From assembly GCF_000296695.1 (NCBI RefSeq), contig NZ_BAFK01000016.1:1-64000 (forward strand): a stretch of DNA of 64,000 nucleotides. The letters run 5' to 3'. The stretch comes from Rheinheimera nanhaiensis E407-8. Its GTDB lineage: Bacteria > Pseudomonadota > Gammaproteobacteria > Enterobacterales > Alteromonadaceae. Made by a program: the position numbers and the translations under genes. Shown here piece by piece: positions 17,402-26,000 of this stretch; position 1 is the stretch's first letter; each line of letters begins with the position of its first letter. The notes below the pieces were generated by a model. The model made no database searches. It saw only the letters and a program-made list of their open reading frames with translations, and was not told where the DNA came from.

Positions 17402-19432
17402 CTATTGTGGTTGCAACTGCAGCCGGTAGATATCACCCTGTAAACCGCTATGGCGGGCATAAACGGTGATTCCGTCACGAACATTGAAGTGCCGGACAAA
17501 ATGCGACGGCTCGGCAAACCAAAGTGTAGTATTTAAACCAGCCAGATCTAACTGATAAATACCCTGGTCTGGCTGATAGTAATACAAGTTACCTTGTTCT
17601 ATCTGCCAGTTTAACCAGTTAATTTTGTCAAACTGTGCCAGCAGCAACTGCTCCTCATTTCCGGTCAGAGCTTTGCGCCACAAACCATCCTGATGGAACT
17701 TACTAAAATACAGTGCATTTTGCCAAATGCGGCCACTGTAACCACCCTGCTCGGTTAGTTGCTGGAATACCTGAGTCTGGCGGTCATATAACCACAGTTG
17801 CCAGTCACCACTACGGCGGCTGCTAAACAGCAGCTGTTGCGGCGTTGCGCCAAAGTTAATCACACCGACCTGTTGCTCAGCAGGCAGTGCTGTACTCAAT
17901 GTGCCCGTTGCTACATCCACCAGGTAAGCGGCATCGTCTTTGCTAAATAGCAGTTGTGTATCATCGGCCGACCATTCCAGTCTTACAAAGCCGGGCTTAC
18001 CGGGTAGCTCGGTCAACAGGCGCTCGGTGCCGGTTTCATCCTGCAACCACAGCTGGTAATGTCCCTGTCGGTTACTTAGAAAGGCAAGCTGCGTCGCCTG
18101 ATGTGATAGGCGTGGCATGGTATCGTGCCGGGAGCTATCTACCCGCAGTGTTGTCTGGCCCTTGCTTTGTTGCCAAATATCACTATTGAGCTCTGTGCTA
18201 CTGAAATAAAGTTGCGTGCCGTGTGATACCAGCGTATTCAATGGTGTAGCGTTATGATACACCATGTTCAATTTGCGGCTGTCCAGCTGATATCGGTACA
18301 GCTGCTGCCCGGCGACTAATAGCAGGGTGTTATCGTCATACCAGATTAAACTGGTAAACCGCTCAGGTAACTCGTGGTAGCTGCTAATACGTCCGCTGTC
18401 GGGTGCCAGCAACAACAATGCTGTGCTGGCGGGTGACAAATAACGCAGTACTGCCAATTGCGATGCTGAGGCTGCCAGCGCAATATCACCCGAGCCGTTA
18501 TAGTCAGTATGCAACAGCGTTAACTGGTGTACCGCGCCACTGGCCAGCGTTAGCTGATAAATCTGGTATGGCTGGGTTTTGTCTGCGCGTTGGCGAAAGT
18601 AAAGTACCTTACCATCTGGTTGCCAACTAAGCAGCGGTACATTATCGACCGGACAAGTGTGTAATACGCTGGATGTGGTGGTTCCGTTGTCATTCAAATC
18701 CAGTGGCTGTAGCAACACCTGACAACGGTGGCTGTCCTGTCGGACAAAAGCAAATTGGCTACCATCCGGGCTAATAGCCGCATTACTGCTTTCCAAGTGC
18801 GATTCTGTAACTGCCTTGTGCTGCATATCTGTCAGGGTATTCAGCCAAATCTGCGTTACACCTTGGTCTGACTGCCGCTGATATAATAAACGGTCGCCGG
18901 CTAGATTAAGGCTAAGCTGTCTTTCAACACCATTGAAACTGGTGTGCGGTATGGGCTTAGAGAGGTGAAGGCTCACTGGCTGTGTGTTGAAAAACCAAAC
19001 TGCCAGAATAATAACAAGCAGAGTAGTTAGCCAGACCAGCACAGGCCGATGGTAACAAAAGCTGCGCCAGCCCTTCGGCCGCGGCACGTGCACCATGGCA
19101 GCATCCGAGAGTGGTGGTTGCAAGCGATAACCCAATTTGGGTACTGTTTCTATGTAATCCTGCTCTGGATGCACAGCATTAAACGCTTTACGTAGTACTG
19201 ATACCGCGCGGTTTATTGCACTGTCACTGACGATACGACCTTGCCATGCCTGGCTGATCAATTGTTCACGACTGACAACTTGCCCCGGTAACTGCAACAG
19301 GCATAACAAAAGTTGGTGCTGGCGAGGCTCAAGATACAATTGCTGCGAGCCCATACCCAGCCGACGTTCCTTAGCATCATAGTGTACAGGCCCAATTTGC
19401 CAGCAATCATTCTGGGGTTGCTCAATTGTCAT
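17402..19432 (-). CDS. CadC-like membrane regulator with periplasmic beta-propeller
   Basis: This 676-residue protein has three parts. Residues about 10-108 are an OmpR-type winged helix (LEPRQHQLLLCLLQ, VVSREQLISQAWQG, AINRAVSVLRKAF, YIETVPKLGYRL). One transmembrane helix lies near residues 131-150 (LVWLTTLLVIILAVWFF). The rest is a periplasmic region of TolB/WD40-like repeats (GDRLLYQRQSDQG, DGSQFAFVRQD, WSADDTQLLFSKDD). This is the one-component ToxR/CadC architecture with a propeller sensor. It is divergent from the lipoprotein at 19539, and three CATCAC direct repeats in the gap fit its DNA-binding mode. The signal sensed is unknown. Confidence 0.87.
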   Translation of the reverse strand: MTIEQPQNDCWQIGPVHYDAKERRLGMGSQQLYLEPRQHQLLLCLLQLPGQVVSREQLISQAWQGRIVSDSAINRAVSVLRKAFNAVHPEQDYIETVPKLGYRLQPPLSDAAMVHVPRPKGWRSFCYHRPVLVWLTTLLVIILAVWFFNTQPVSLHLSKPIPHTSFNGVERQLSLNLAGDRLLYQRQSDQGVTQIWLNTLTDMQHKAVTESHLESSNAAISPDGSQFAFVRQDSHRCQVLLQPLDLNDNGTTTSSVLHTCPVDNVPLLSWQPDGKVLYFRQRADKTQPYQIYQLTLASGAVHQLTLLHTDYNGSGDIALAASASQLAVLRYLSPASTALLLLAPDSGRISSYHELPERFTSLIWYDDNTLLLVAGQQLYRYQLDSRKLNMVYHNATPLNTLVSHGTQLYFSSTELNSDIWQQSKGQTTLRVDSSRHDTMPRLSHQATQLAFLSNRQGHYQLWLQDETGTERLLTELPGKPGFVRLEWSADDTQLLFSKDDAAYLVDVATGTLSTALPAEQQVGVINFGATPQQLLFSSRRSGDWQLWLYDRQTQVFQQLTEQGGYSGRIWQNALYFSKFHQDGLWRKALTGNEEQLLLAQFDKINWLNWQIEQGNLYYYQPDQGIYQLDLAGLNTTLWFAEPSHFVRHFNVRDGITVYARHSGLQGDIYRLQLQPQ

Positions 19433-19452
19433 AACGGTGTCGGTAAGCTTTT

Positions 19453-19481
19453 CATCACAATATCATCACACTTTACATCAC
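19453..19481. promoter_or_regulatory. Three CATCAC direct repeats, candidate winged-helix binding site
   Basis: CATCAC occurs at 19453-19458, 19464-19469 and 19476-19481, spaced 11 and 12 bp, about one helical turn each. OmpR/CadC-type winged-helix proteins bind such head-to-tail repeats. The site lies between the divergent CadC-like regulator and the lipoprotein gene. Confidence 0.5.
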
Positions 19482-19538
19482 GGCAGATGGCGGCATAGTG
19501 CTTATGCTAGCGCTGTTACAGGTTAACAGGAAATTAAT

Positions 19539-21341
19539 ATGAAACGCTACATCAATGCTTTACTCGTCATATCCCTAATGACGCTGACAGCCTGCCAATC
19601 ATCAGAGGATAATGCGGATACATTATCTAACTCCACGGCAACGAAAATTGAGCTTAACGGCCGCAGCTACTTATTAGCGTTGCCACAGCAGTATCAGCCG
19701 GGTAACAGCTATAAACTGCTTTTAGCTTTTCACCCTTCAGGCGGCTCGAGCGAGTTCATGCGAAGTATCAGCCAGTTTGAAAACCTCAGTGCGGACTATA
19801 TTGTTGCCTACCCTAAGTCAGAACAAATCGAGTGGAATGAGGGCTGTGACTGCAACGTAGCACATCGTCTGGGCGCTGATGACCTGGGTTTCACCTTACA
19901 GGTTATCAATGATGTCAAAGCACGGCATCAGGTAACCGAAGGTGAGGTTTATGCTGCGGGTTACTCACAAGGTGGACTTTTTGTACAGAATCTGGCTTGC
20001 AACCTCAGCGCCAGTTTTAAAGCTGTTGCCGTGGTGGCTGCGCCTATGTCGGTGCAACTGGCTGAAAGCTGTGCACCCCAGCAGCCGGTCTCGGTGATGA
20101 TGGTGCACGGCACGGCTGATACGGCATTGCCATATCAGGGGCTGGTACACAGCAACTTTGGCTTGATTGGTTCGCCGGATACCATCGCCCTGCTGGCCGG
20201 TAAGAATGACGGGCTACCCTATGCGTTAGATAAAAGCCTGAGCAGTAATGTCAGCCTGCGTAGTTACCATAATGGCCGGCAAAAATTTCAACTGTACAGT
20301 ATGAAAAACGGCGGCCACAACTGGAAGTACACTGATTTCGACACCAGTAAAGAAATTCTGCGCTTCTTTGCCAGCGCTGAGCAGCCAGAATTGCCCGAGC
20401 ATTCGCGCCTAATCAATACAGAGCAAGGCCAGTTTCATGTCAGAGCAATGGGACAGAACAACCCGGGCCCAGCTGTGGTGTTATTGGCTGGCCCCAATTA
20501 CAACTATCATAGTGACAGCGCCTGGTTTGCTGCACTGCAGCCATTGCTGTCTGAGCAGTATCGGGTTTATAGCATAGACCGGCTGGGTAATGCCTACAGT
20601 AGTAGCAGCGATGAGTTATCTTACCGCCGTTTTGCCGATGATCTGGCACTGGTACTGCAGCAACTGGAAGAAACACACATTACCGTGGTGGCGTTTGCCA
20701 GTGCCAGTATCAGTGCACGCTGGTTTTATCAGCTACACCAGCAACAGTTTGATATTAACGCCATGTTGTATATCGATCCGGATATCCCACTGCCACATTC
20801 TGTAAGTTTGTATCAGGGCTATCCGGCTGATTGGTACAAAGTCAATCTAGACGCTTTACTGCCGCATCTGGCTGCTGGCAACTGGACACAAAGAACGCGG
20901 GATAAACTGACACTGGAATATCAGGAAGTACAGCAGTTGGTCAGTAGCAACGACATAGCGATAGATTGGAGCTATTTTGAGCAAATTATGCAATTGCGTT
21001 TACTGATCCCACAACAACAAGCCAGAGCCAGAGAAATTGCCGCTTACAGTGCTGATTTAGACAGTTACGCCACACTGCCGATGATTACCTCAATACCGGT
21101 AAGCGTGATCGATAGTGACTTTGAGCAGCAGCAAATTGCGCAGGTGGACGATGATGCAGAGCTACTGGCAGCATTAGAGCAATGGCAGCAGGAAGGCAGT
21201 GCCTGGAGCGCCGAGCAGGCTTCAGTATCTAACGGCCAGTATATAGCGCTGACCAACAGCGACCATCTGGTGCCGCTTGAGCAACCATTGCAAATTAAGC
21301 AGGCGTTGGATTGGCTATTCAGTCAGTTACAGCTTGACTAA
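19539..21341 (+). CDS. Lipoprotein with two fused alpha/beta-hydrolase domains
   Basis: This 600-residue protein has a lipoprotein signal ending LTAC (Cys19). Residues about 35-280 resemble the LpqC/PHB-depolymerase/feruloyl-esterase family: AFHPSGGS oxyanion region, GYSQGG with nucleophile Ser143, GTADTALPYQG with Asp194 and GGHNWKY with His260, giving a complete triad. Residues about 295-600 are a second hydrolase fold (VVLLAGPNYNYHSDSAWF, YRVYSIDRLGNAYSS, SDHLVPLEQP), but its elbow reads FASAS instead of GxSxG. The first domain is probably an active esterase; the second may be altered or non-catalytic. It is transcribed divergently from the CadC-like regulator, which probably controls it. 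Confidence 0.82.
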   Translation: MKRYINALLVISLMTLTACQSSEDNADTLSNSTATKIELNGRSYLLALPQQYQPGNSYKLLLAFHPSGGSSEFMRSISQFENLSADYIVAYPKSEQIEWNEGCDCNVAHRLGADDLGFTLQVINDVKARHQVTEGEVYAAGYSQGGLFVQNLACNLSASFKAVAVVAAPMSVQLAESCAPQQPVSVMMVHGTADTALPYQGLVHSNFGLIGSPDTIALLAGKNDGLPYALDKSLSSNVSLRSYHNGRQKFQLYSMKNGGHNWKYTDFDTSKEILRFFASAEQPELPEHSRLINTEQGQFHVRAMGQNNPGPAVVLLAGPNYNYHSDSAWFAALQPLLSEQYRVYSIDRLGNAYSSSSDELSYRRFADDLALVLQQLEETHITVVAFASASISARWFYQLHQQQFDINAMLYIDPDIPLPHSVSLYQGYPADWYKVNLDALLPHLAAGNWTQRTRDKLTLEYQEVQQLVSSNDIAIDWSYFEQIMQLRLLIPQQQARAREIAAYSADLDSYATLPMITSIPVSVIDSDFEQQQIAQVDDDAELLAALEQWQQEGSAWSAEQASVSNGQYIALTNSDHLVPLEQPLQIKQALDWLFSQLQLD

Positions 21342-21370
21342 CGCTGTTCGCCCGGGCTGGTTGTGCTCCT

Positions 21371-21393
21371 GTGGTTAGCAATCGGCTAACCAC
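21371..21393. terminator. Hairpin at a convergent gene junction
   Basis: A perfect 9-bp stem GTGGTTAGC / GCTAACCAC with a 5-nt loop lies between the two-hydrolase lipoprotein stop and the end of the DUF3617 gene, overlapping the latter's stop. There is no clear T-tract on either side, so terminator function is uncertain. Confidence 0.35.
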
Positions 21394-21895
21394 AATTGCC
21401 CAGCCATTTGCCCTGTTGCTGCATGGTCAGCTGTTGTGGCTGGCCTTTTACCTGAGTGTGCACCCGCATGGTGCCTTCATAGGCTTTAGGGCTTAGCAGG
21501 CGAAACTCACCTTCTCCCTGGCTGGGCGGGTTGCCGCTGCACTGAAAGCTGACCTTGTAACTGCCGTTGTGTTCGGTTAGTTGCTGCTGGCAGCCGTCTT
21601 GTTGTGGCAACTGGCCTTTGGCAATATCGTCGGCGGTTAAGCAAACTTCAATGCTGCCGCCGCTTAAATCCAACTGCATGCCCTGGCTTTTCATCATCGC
21701 TTCCATCATTTGCCGTTGCTGGGCGGGCATCGCTGCCAGTTGCTGTTGCATCTGCGCCATGGCGCGCTCTATTTCGCCATCGGCGCTTTGCAGGGTAAAG
21801 CTGTGTTGCCATTTGCCGGGCGTCATATCCAGTTTTGGGTTGGCATTAAGCCCCTGGCTTACCAGCAGGCTGACGCTAAGTAGCAGAAGTCGCAT
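21386..21895 (-). CDS. DUF3617-family periplasmic protein
   Basis: This 169-residue protein has a signal peptide (about 18 residues, ending LNANP). Family traits are an early PGKWQHSF segment, a Met/Gln-rich helix (MAQMQQQLAAMPAQQRQMME), conserved cysteines around VCLTADDIAKG and DGCQQQ, and a basic lipocalin-like strand end. The biochemical role of this family is unknown. It is a single gene on the minus strand with no obvious functional partner; dgt upstream is 68 bp away. Confidence 0.8.
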   Translation of the reverse strand: MRLLLLSVSLLVSQGLNANPKLDMTPGKWQHSFTLQSADGEIERAMAQMQQQLAAMPAQQRQMMEAMMKSQGMQLDLSGGSIEVCLTADDIAKGQLPQQDGCQQQLTEHNGSYKVSFQCSGNPPSQGEGEFRLLSPKAYEGTMRVHTQVKGQPQQLTMQQQGKWLGNCG

Positions 21896-21963
21896 CGTGT
21901 CTCGTCCTTGTTGGTGAAAACTGACGATAACCTTAGTTGCAGTTGCCGGCTTTTGCCAGCCAG

Positions 21964-23415
21964 CTAGCGGCAGCTTACCAGAGTTTGGTATTCGTCAAAG
22001 GCAAAGTGATCGGTCATGCCGCTGATAAAATCCTGTAGCAGACGGCAGCGGTAATACAGCTCCAAAGCGGTATCCTGTTGCGGTAATGGTTCGACCGCCA
22101 GCTGATAGGCCGCCAGGTGTTTTTTCGGTAACCGGTGCGCCAGGCGCTGCGCCACGGCAAGCTGATAGCCGTTGTTGCTCAGCACAGCAGTAAAGTCGGC
22201 GCGCGATAACTGCAGTAACGGCAAATAGCTATCGAGCAGGCCACTGATAATGCGAAAGCCCTGCAGTTCCAGCGTTTCAACCTCGCTCTGGTTAAAGACA
22301 AACTGGCGCGCCACCTGTTTAAAGCTGCTGGTAATGGCATGGTACTGGCTGCCATCTTCCAGCAGGGCCCGGTTTAACGTGCCGTGATAGACCGGCTCGA
22401 TATTCGCGACAAATTGCTCTGCCGCATGACGCACCAGCGGGTGAATAAGCTTTACGCGCAGGCTGATAAAAAACGCCGACGTTTTATTGATCGGCTCCTC
22501 AGTGGCGCTTTGCATCGCACTGTGCAGCAGCGCCGCGAAACTCTCACTGCCGCCGCTGTGGGTGGCAATCAGCCGGCCGTGCGGCTCTAGCCCGGCAAAG
22601 GCGGTATTCAGCTCTGTCGCTAACTGTTCAAGGCTGAGCAGGCCTTTTTCTACTGCATCTTCAATATCGGCCAGACAATACGAAATATCATCGGCCGCTT
22701 CCATAATGTAAGTTAGCGGGTGGCGACAGCCGGGTGCGGTATTTAGCTGCTGCCACAGCTGCTGCACCATCGCCTGCTCGGCAAAATAATAGCCGGGCTT
22801 TTTCTGCAGGTAGCTAAGTGGCTGATCTGGCGCTGGTTTAGCGTCGCCAGCCTGGCGGGTGTATTTTAAAATGCAGGCCAGCTGTGAGTAAGTCAGGTTC
22901 ATCCGCTGCAGGCTGTGCACCAGCCGGATCGCCTGGGCATTACCTTCAAACTGTGCCAGCTCTGCGCTGAGTTGTTGCCAACGGCGGTCATCTGTCAGGC
23001 CATGTTGCTTACTCAGTGCCGGCAAGGTGGCAGCAAACCACTGATTAATAGCAGTTTCACCACTGTGGCCAAAGGGCGGGTTACCAATGTCGTGCAGCAG
23101 GCAGGCCATTTCCACTAAGGATTCTATCGGCCGCTCTAATCCGCTTAGCCCATAGTGGGCTTGTTCAGCGGTCGATAACAGCCGAAACAGGCTTTGTACG
23201 ATAAAGCGGCCGCTTTGCTGTACTTCCAGCGAATGGGTTAAGCGGCTGCGCACTGCGGCGTTGCGCTCCAGCGGAAACACCTGGGTTTTTTGCTGCAGCC
23301 GCCTTACGGCCGCAGAGTGAATAATGCGGCCGCGATCACTTTCCAGTGCTAACTGCAACTCAGTAGTGCGGCTTTGCAGCGGCCGGTCGGCTTTAATTTT
23401 CAGGCGAAAATCCAT
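21964..23415 (-). CDS. dgt: dGTP triphosphohydrolase-like HD enzyme
   Basis: This 483-residue HD-domain protein cleaves dGTP to deoxyguanosine and triphosphate in characterised relatives. Metal ligands are visible: His61 in SRLTHSLEVQ, the His-Asp pair 108-109 in CLLHDIGNPPFGHSGE, and a later Asp in EAADDISYCLADIEDAVEKG. DRGRIIHSAAVRRLQQKTQVF near the N-terminus is the standard dNTPase entry. It starts 2 bp after the HAD phosphatase gene, so both are in one operon, plausibly a nucleotide and sugar-phosphate sanitation unit. Length is near the usual about 500. Confidence 0.92.
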   Translation of the reverse strand: MDFRLKIKADRPLQSRTTELQLALESDRGRIIHSAAVRRLQQKTQVFPLERNAAVRSRLTHSLEVQQSGRFIVQSLFRLLSTAEQAHYGLSGLERPIESLVEMACLLHDIGNPPFGHSGETAINQWFAATLPALSKQHGLTDDRRWQQLSAELAQFEGNAQAIRLVHSLQRMNLTYSQLACILKYTRQAGDAKPAPDQPLSYLQKKPGYYFAEQAMVQQLWQQLNTAPGCRHPLTYIMEAADDISYCLADIEDAVEKGLLSLEQLATELNTAFAGLEPHGRLIATHSGGSESFAALLHSAMQSATEEPINKTSAFFISLRVKLIHPLVRHAAEQFVANIEPVYHGTLNRALLEDGSQYHAITSSFKQVARQFVFNQSEVETLELQGFRIISGLLDSYLPLLQLSRADFTAVLSNNGYQLAVAQRLAHRLPKKHLAAYQLAVEPLPQQDTALELYYRCRLLQDFISGMTDHFAFDEYQTLVSCR

Positions 23416-23417
23416 GC

Positions 23418-24116
23418 TTAGTCCCTGCTGTTGATAAACTGCGGCAAATCAAACTCACTGAAACAGCGGATTTTATGATCGGCAATGTCAAACTTACTGT
23501 GCTGCCACTCGTGTTCAGCCGGAATCGCTACTACCGTCATGCCCGCCGCTTTAGCGGCTGTCACGCCGGCGAATGAATCTTCAAATACCAGGCAGTGCTG
23601 TGGTGCAACAGCCAGTTTTTCTGCCGCTAACAGATAAATATCCGGCGCCGGTTTACCCCGTTTTACCAGCTCCAGATGACATTGCGCGCTAAAGTAATGA
23701 CGGATAGCCAGCCGCTGCAAGGTGGTATCGAGCAATTGTTTTGGTGAATTGGTCGCGACCGCCATTTTAAGCGACTGCGAGGCAATGGTATCAAGTAAGG
23801 CCGGCAGGCCGGTTTTGGCTTCACCGCTGGCGGCAATACCACTGGCGACAAAGTCGATAATGTGCTGGTGCACCTGCTCGGGCGACAGCGCTGGCCAGGG
23901 TTGGTGCTGATACCAGTGCGCTATCACGCTGGCGGTAGTGAGGCCAGTGCTTTGCAACAGCGGCGGTTGGTTAAAATCTACCCCCAGGCCGCCTAAAATA
24001 ACCTGCTCAGCCTGGGTCCATAACGGCTCTGAGTCAATCAGTACGCCGTCCATATCAAAAATAACCGCCTGAAATGCCACGCTGTTTATCCGTTTGCTGT
24101 GCTTTTGCAGCAGCAT
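23418..24116 (-). CDS. hxpB: HAD phosphatase, YniC/HxpB-like
   Basis: This 232-residue protein has HAD motif I FDMDGVLIDSEP (nucleophile Asp and acid/base Asp), motif II in MAVATNSPKQL, motif III with Lys in KRGKPAPDIYLLAA, and motif IV VFEDSFAGVTAAKAAGM. The cap position and SEPLWTQAE match the hexitol/2-deoxyglucose-6-phosphate phosphatase group. It is co-transcribed with dgt. The N-terminus has about 12 residues more than usual before the core, so the start may be somewhat downstream. Confidence 0.85.
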   Translation of the reverse strand: MLLQKHSKRINSVAFQAVIFDMDGVLIDSEPLWTQAEQVILGGLGVDFNQPPLLQSTGLTTASVIAHWYQHQPWPALSPEQVHQHIIDFVASGIAASGEAKTGLPALLDTIASQSLKMAVATNSPKQLLDTTLQRLAIRHYFSAQCHLELVKRGKPAPDIYLLAAEKLAVAPQHCLVFEDSFAGVTAAKAAGMTVVAIPAEHEWQHSKFDIADHKIRCFSEFDLPQFINSRD

Positions 24117-24140
24117 AACATGGCATTATTTACTTTGCTG

Positions 24141-24737
24141 CTACAACCAGCCTTTTTGCCGGGCAATGCGCGCCGCATCTATGCGGTTGGCGGCATTGAG
24201 TTTGCTGATGGCTTCCGATAAATAATTCCGTGCTGTGCCTTCGGCAATATACAGCGCCGCGGCAATCTCGCTGCTGCTGTGGCCCTCTGCTGCCAGTCTG
24301 AGCGCCTGGCGCTCTTTATCGCTTAGCGGGTCTTGCTCGCCCAATGAATTTAACAGCAGTTCGCTGTCTATTACGCGCTTGCCGGCCATTACCTGGTTAA
24401 TTGCACTTACCAATTGCTCTACCGGGGCATCTTTTAATAAAAAGCCGCCGATGCCGGCATCAATGGCGCGTTTGACATAGCCGGCGCGGCCAAAGGTGGT
24501 AATAATTACCACCTTGGTCGCCAGCTTTTGCTGCTGTACATATTGCGCCAGCTCAATACCGCTTTTACCCGGCATTTCAATATCGCTTAGCAGTAAGTCA
24601 AACGCTTGTTGTTTCAGTAGCTTAAGGGCGGCGTTGCCGTCTGCGGCTTCAGTGACCTGAAAGTCGGCTTCAAGGCGCAACAAACTGGCCAGCGCGGTGC
24701 GCACCATAGCCTGATCTTCCGCCAGTAAAATATGCAT
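24141..24737 (-). CDS. NarL/DesR-family response regulator
   Basis: This 198-residue protein has a receiver domain with phospho-acceptor Asp in LLLSDIEMPGKSG (near residue 52) and Lys in FLLKDAPVEQL, then a LuxR-type helix-turn-helix (LSDKERQALRLAAEGHSSSE, GTARNYLSEAISKLNA). Its start shares one base with the kinase stop (TAATG), so the two are coupled. The DesR-like target is probably the inverted repeat at 25892-25926 in front of the divergent secreted hydrolase. Confidence 0.9.
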   Translation of the reverse strand: MHILLAEDQAMVRTALASLLRLEADFQVTEAADGNAALKLLKQQAFDLLLSDIEMPGKSGIELAQYVQQQKLATKVVIITTFGRAGYVKRAIDAGIGGFLLKDAPVEQLVSAINQVMAGKRVIDSELLLNSLGEQDPLSDKERQALRLAAEGHSSSEIAAALYIAEGTARNYLSEAISKLNAANRIDAARIARQKGWL

Positions 24738-25810
24738 TATGCGCTCTCCTGCCGTGGCCCTTGGATAAGGGCGGTTACCCCGTCGTGCTGTTGTAACGCC
24801 AGCGTGGCGCCAATGGCGGCTAGCCGCTCGCGCAGGCCAAGGATGCCGTTGCCTTCTTTAATCTCACTGTTTTGGCCGTTATCGTGCAGGCAGATAGTGA
24901 ATTCAGCGCCTTGCTGTAAAAAGCTCAGGCGGCAACTGTCGCCCTTGCTGTGGCGAATGACATTAGTAACCAATTCGGTCAGGGCTAGAATTAGCGCGGT
25001 TTCGCGTCTGGCGTCTAACTGCGGTATATCACCTGTTAGCACCGCCTGAAAACCGGCATCACGCAAACGGCTAAGTAACTTAGTGATTTCTGCACTCAAG
25101 CCCTGATGTTTATAACCCGACACACTCTGGCGCACCTGGCTAAGCGCATCACGGGCGATCTGGCTTAGTTCACTTAACTGCTGCTGTGCGGCATCAGTAT
25201 GCTGGCGGGCCAACAGTTTTTCCGCTAAATCGGCTTTTAAAATAATGCTGGACAAGGTGTGGCCCAAAATATCGTGCAAATCACGGGCGATGCGCTCGCG
25301 CTCGACTATGGTGGCCAGCTGTTTAATCTCATCTTCGCTTTGTTGCTCGGCCAGCCGGTGCAACAATTTAGCTTGCTCGGCGCGCCCCAGCAGGCTGACA
25401 CCCAGCACTATCGGCAAGCCCATTACCAGAAACAGGTTCCACTTAATATCCAGCAGCAGATACAGCAGTATTAATAGTGCACTTAGCAGCGCCATCACGA
25501 TCAGATAAGGTCGCAGCCTGTAGGCGTAACCAATAAAAAAACCGGCATAGGCAAACATGGCGATAGAGCCCGGGTTAACCGGCGTGATCAGCGTGGCAAC
25601 CAGCACAATACCGGCTATCGGCCAATGCATTTCCCGGCGGCTACAACGATAGGCCCAGAAGTAGCAACATAAAAACAGCAGCAGCGCTGCTGCCATGCTG
25701 AGATACTGCCACAGTGCAAAACGCACGTTAAATAGCGGAATAATATAAAAAATCAGGTTTATCAGATAAACCCAGCTGAGTTTAGTTTCCAGCTTGTCGT
25801 AAGGCGTCAT
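24737..25810 (-). CDS. DesK-like sensor histidine kinase
   Basis: This 357-residue membrane kinase has about five N-terminal helices (residues 12-130) with no periplasmic domain, then a HisKA_3 dimerisation helix with the phospho-His in ERERIARDLHDILGHTLSS and an ATPase domain (LTELVTNVIRHSKG, GNGILGLRERL). The layout matches DesK-type kinases that sense membrane state. The start at 25810 is preferred over the more upstream codon because GGGAG precedes it and MTPYDKLETK is the normal N-terminus. Confidence 0.9.
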   Translation of the reverse strand: MTPYDKLETKLSWVYLINLIFYIIPLFNVRFALWQYLSMAAALLLFLCCYFWAYRCSRREMHWPIAGIVLVATLITPVNPGSIAMFAYAGFFIGYAYRLRPYLIVMALLSALLILLYLLLDIKWNLFLVMGLPIVLGVSLLGRAEQAKLLHRLAEQQSEDEIKQLATIVERERIARDLHDILGHTLSSIILKADLAEKLLARQHTDAAQQQLSELSQIARDALSQVRQSVSGYKHQGLSAEITKLLSRLRDAGFQAVLTGDIPQLDARRETALILALTELVTNVIRHSKGDSCRLSFLQQGAEFTICLHDNGQNSEIKEGNGILGLRERLAAIGATLALQQHDGVTALIQGPRQESA

Positions 25811-25891
25811 CCGTCGCTCCCGCTGTTGGCCGGCGCTCAGTGTAATCAGCTTGCGCCCTGGTGCGCCAGTGACAAAGGTCATATTCCATCA

Positions 25892-25926
25892 TGACAGTTG
25901 TCAGGCGCAATTGCTGACAACTGCCA
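25892..25926. promoter_or_regulatory. Double palindrome, candidate response-regulator site
   Basis: TGACAGTTGTCAG (25892-25904) and CTGACAACTGCCA (25914-25926) form a 13-bp inverted repeat with one mismatch and a 9-bp spacer. The left arm is itself a palindrome TGACA-GT-TGTCA. It lies between the divergent DesK-like kinase and the secreted hydrolase, where a NarL/DesR dimer pair could bind. Confidence 0.5.
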
Positions 25927-26000
25927 GCTGTGCCCTCGCGCCGCCCCACTTACACTGGCCACAACAACAAGGTACTTAACCATGCAACGGGGCAACCATT

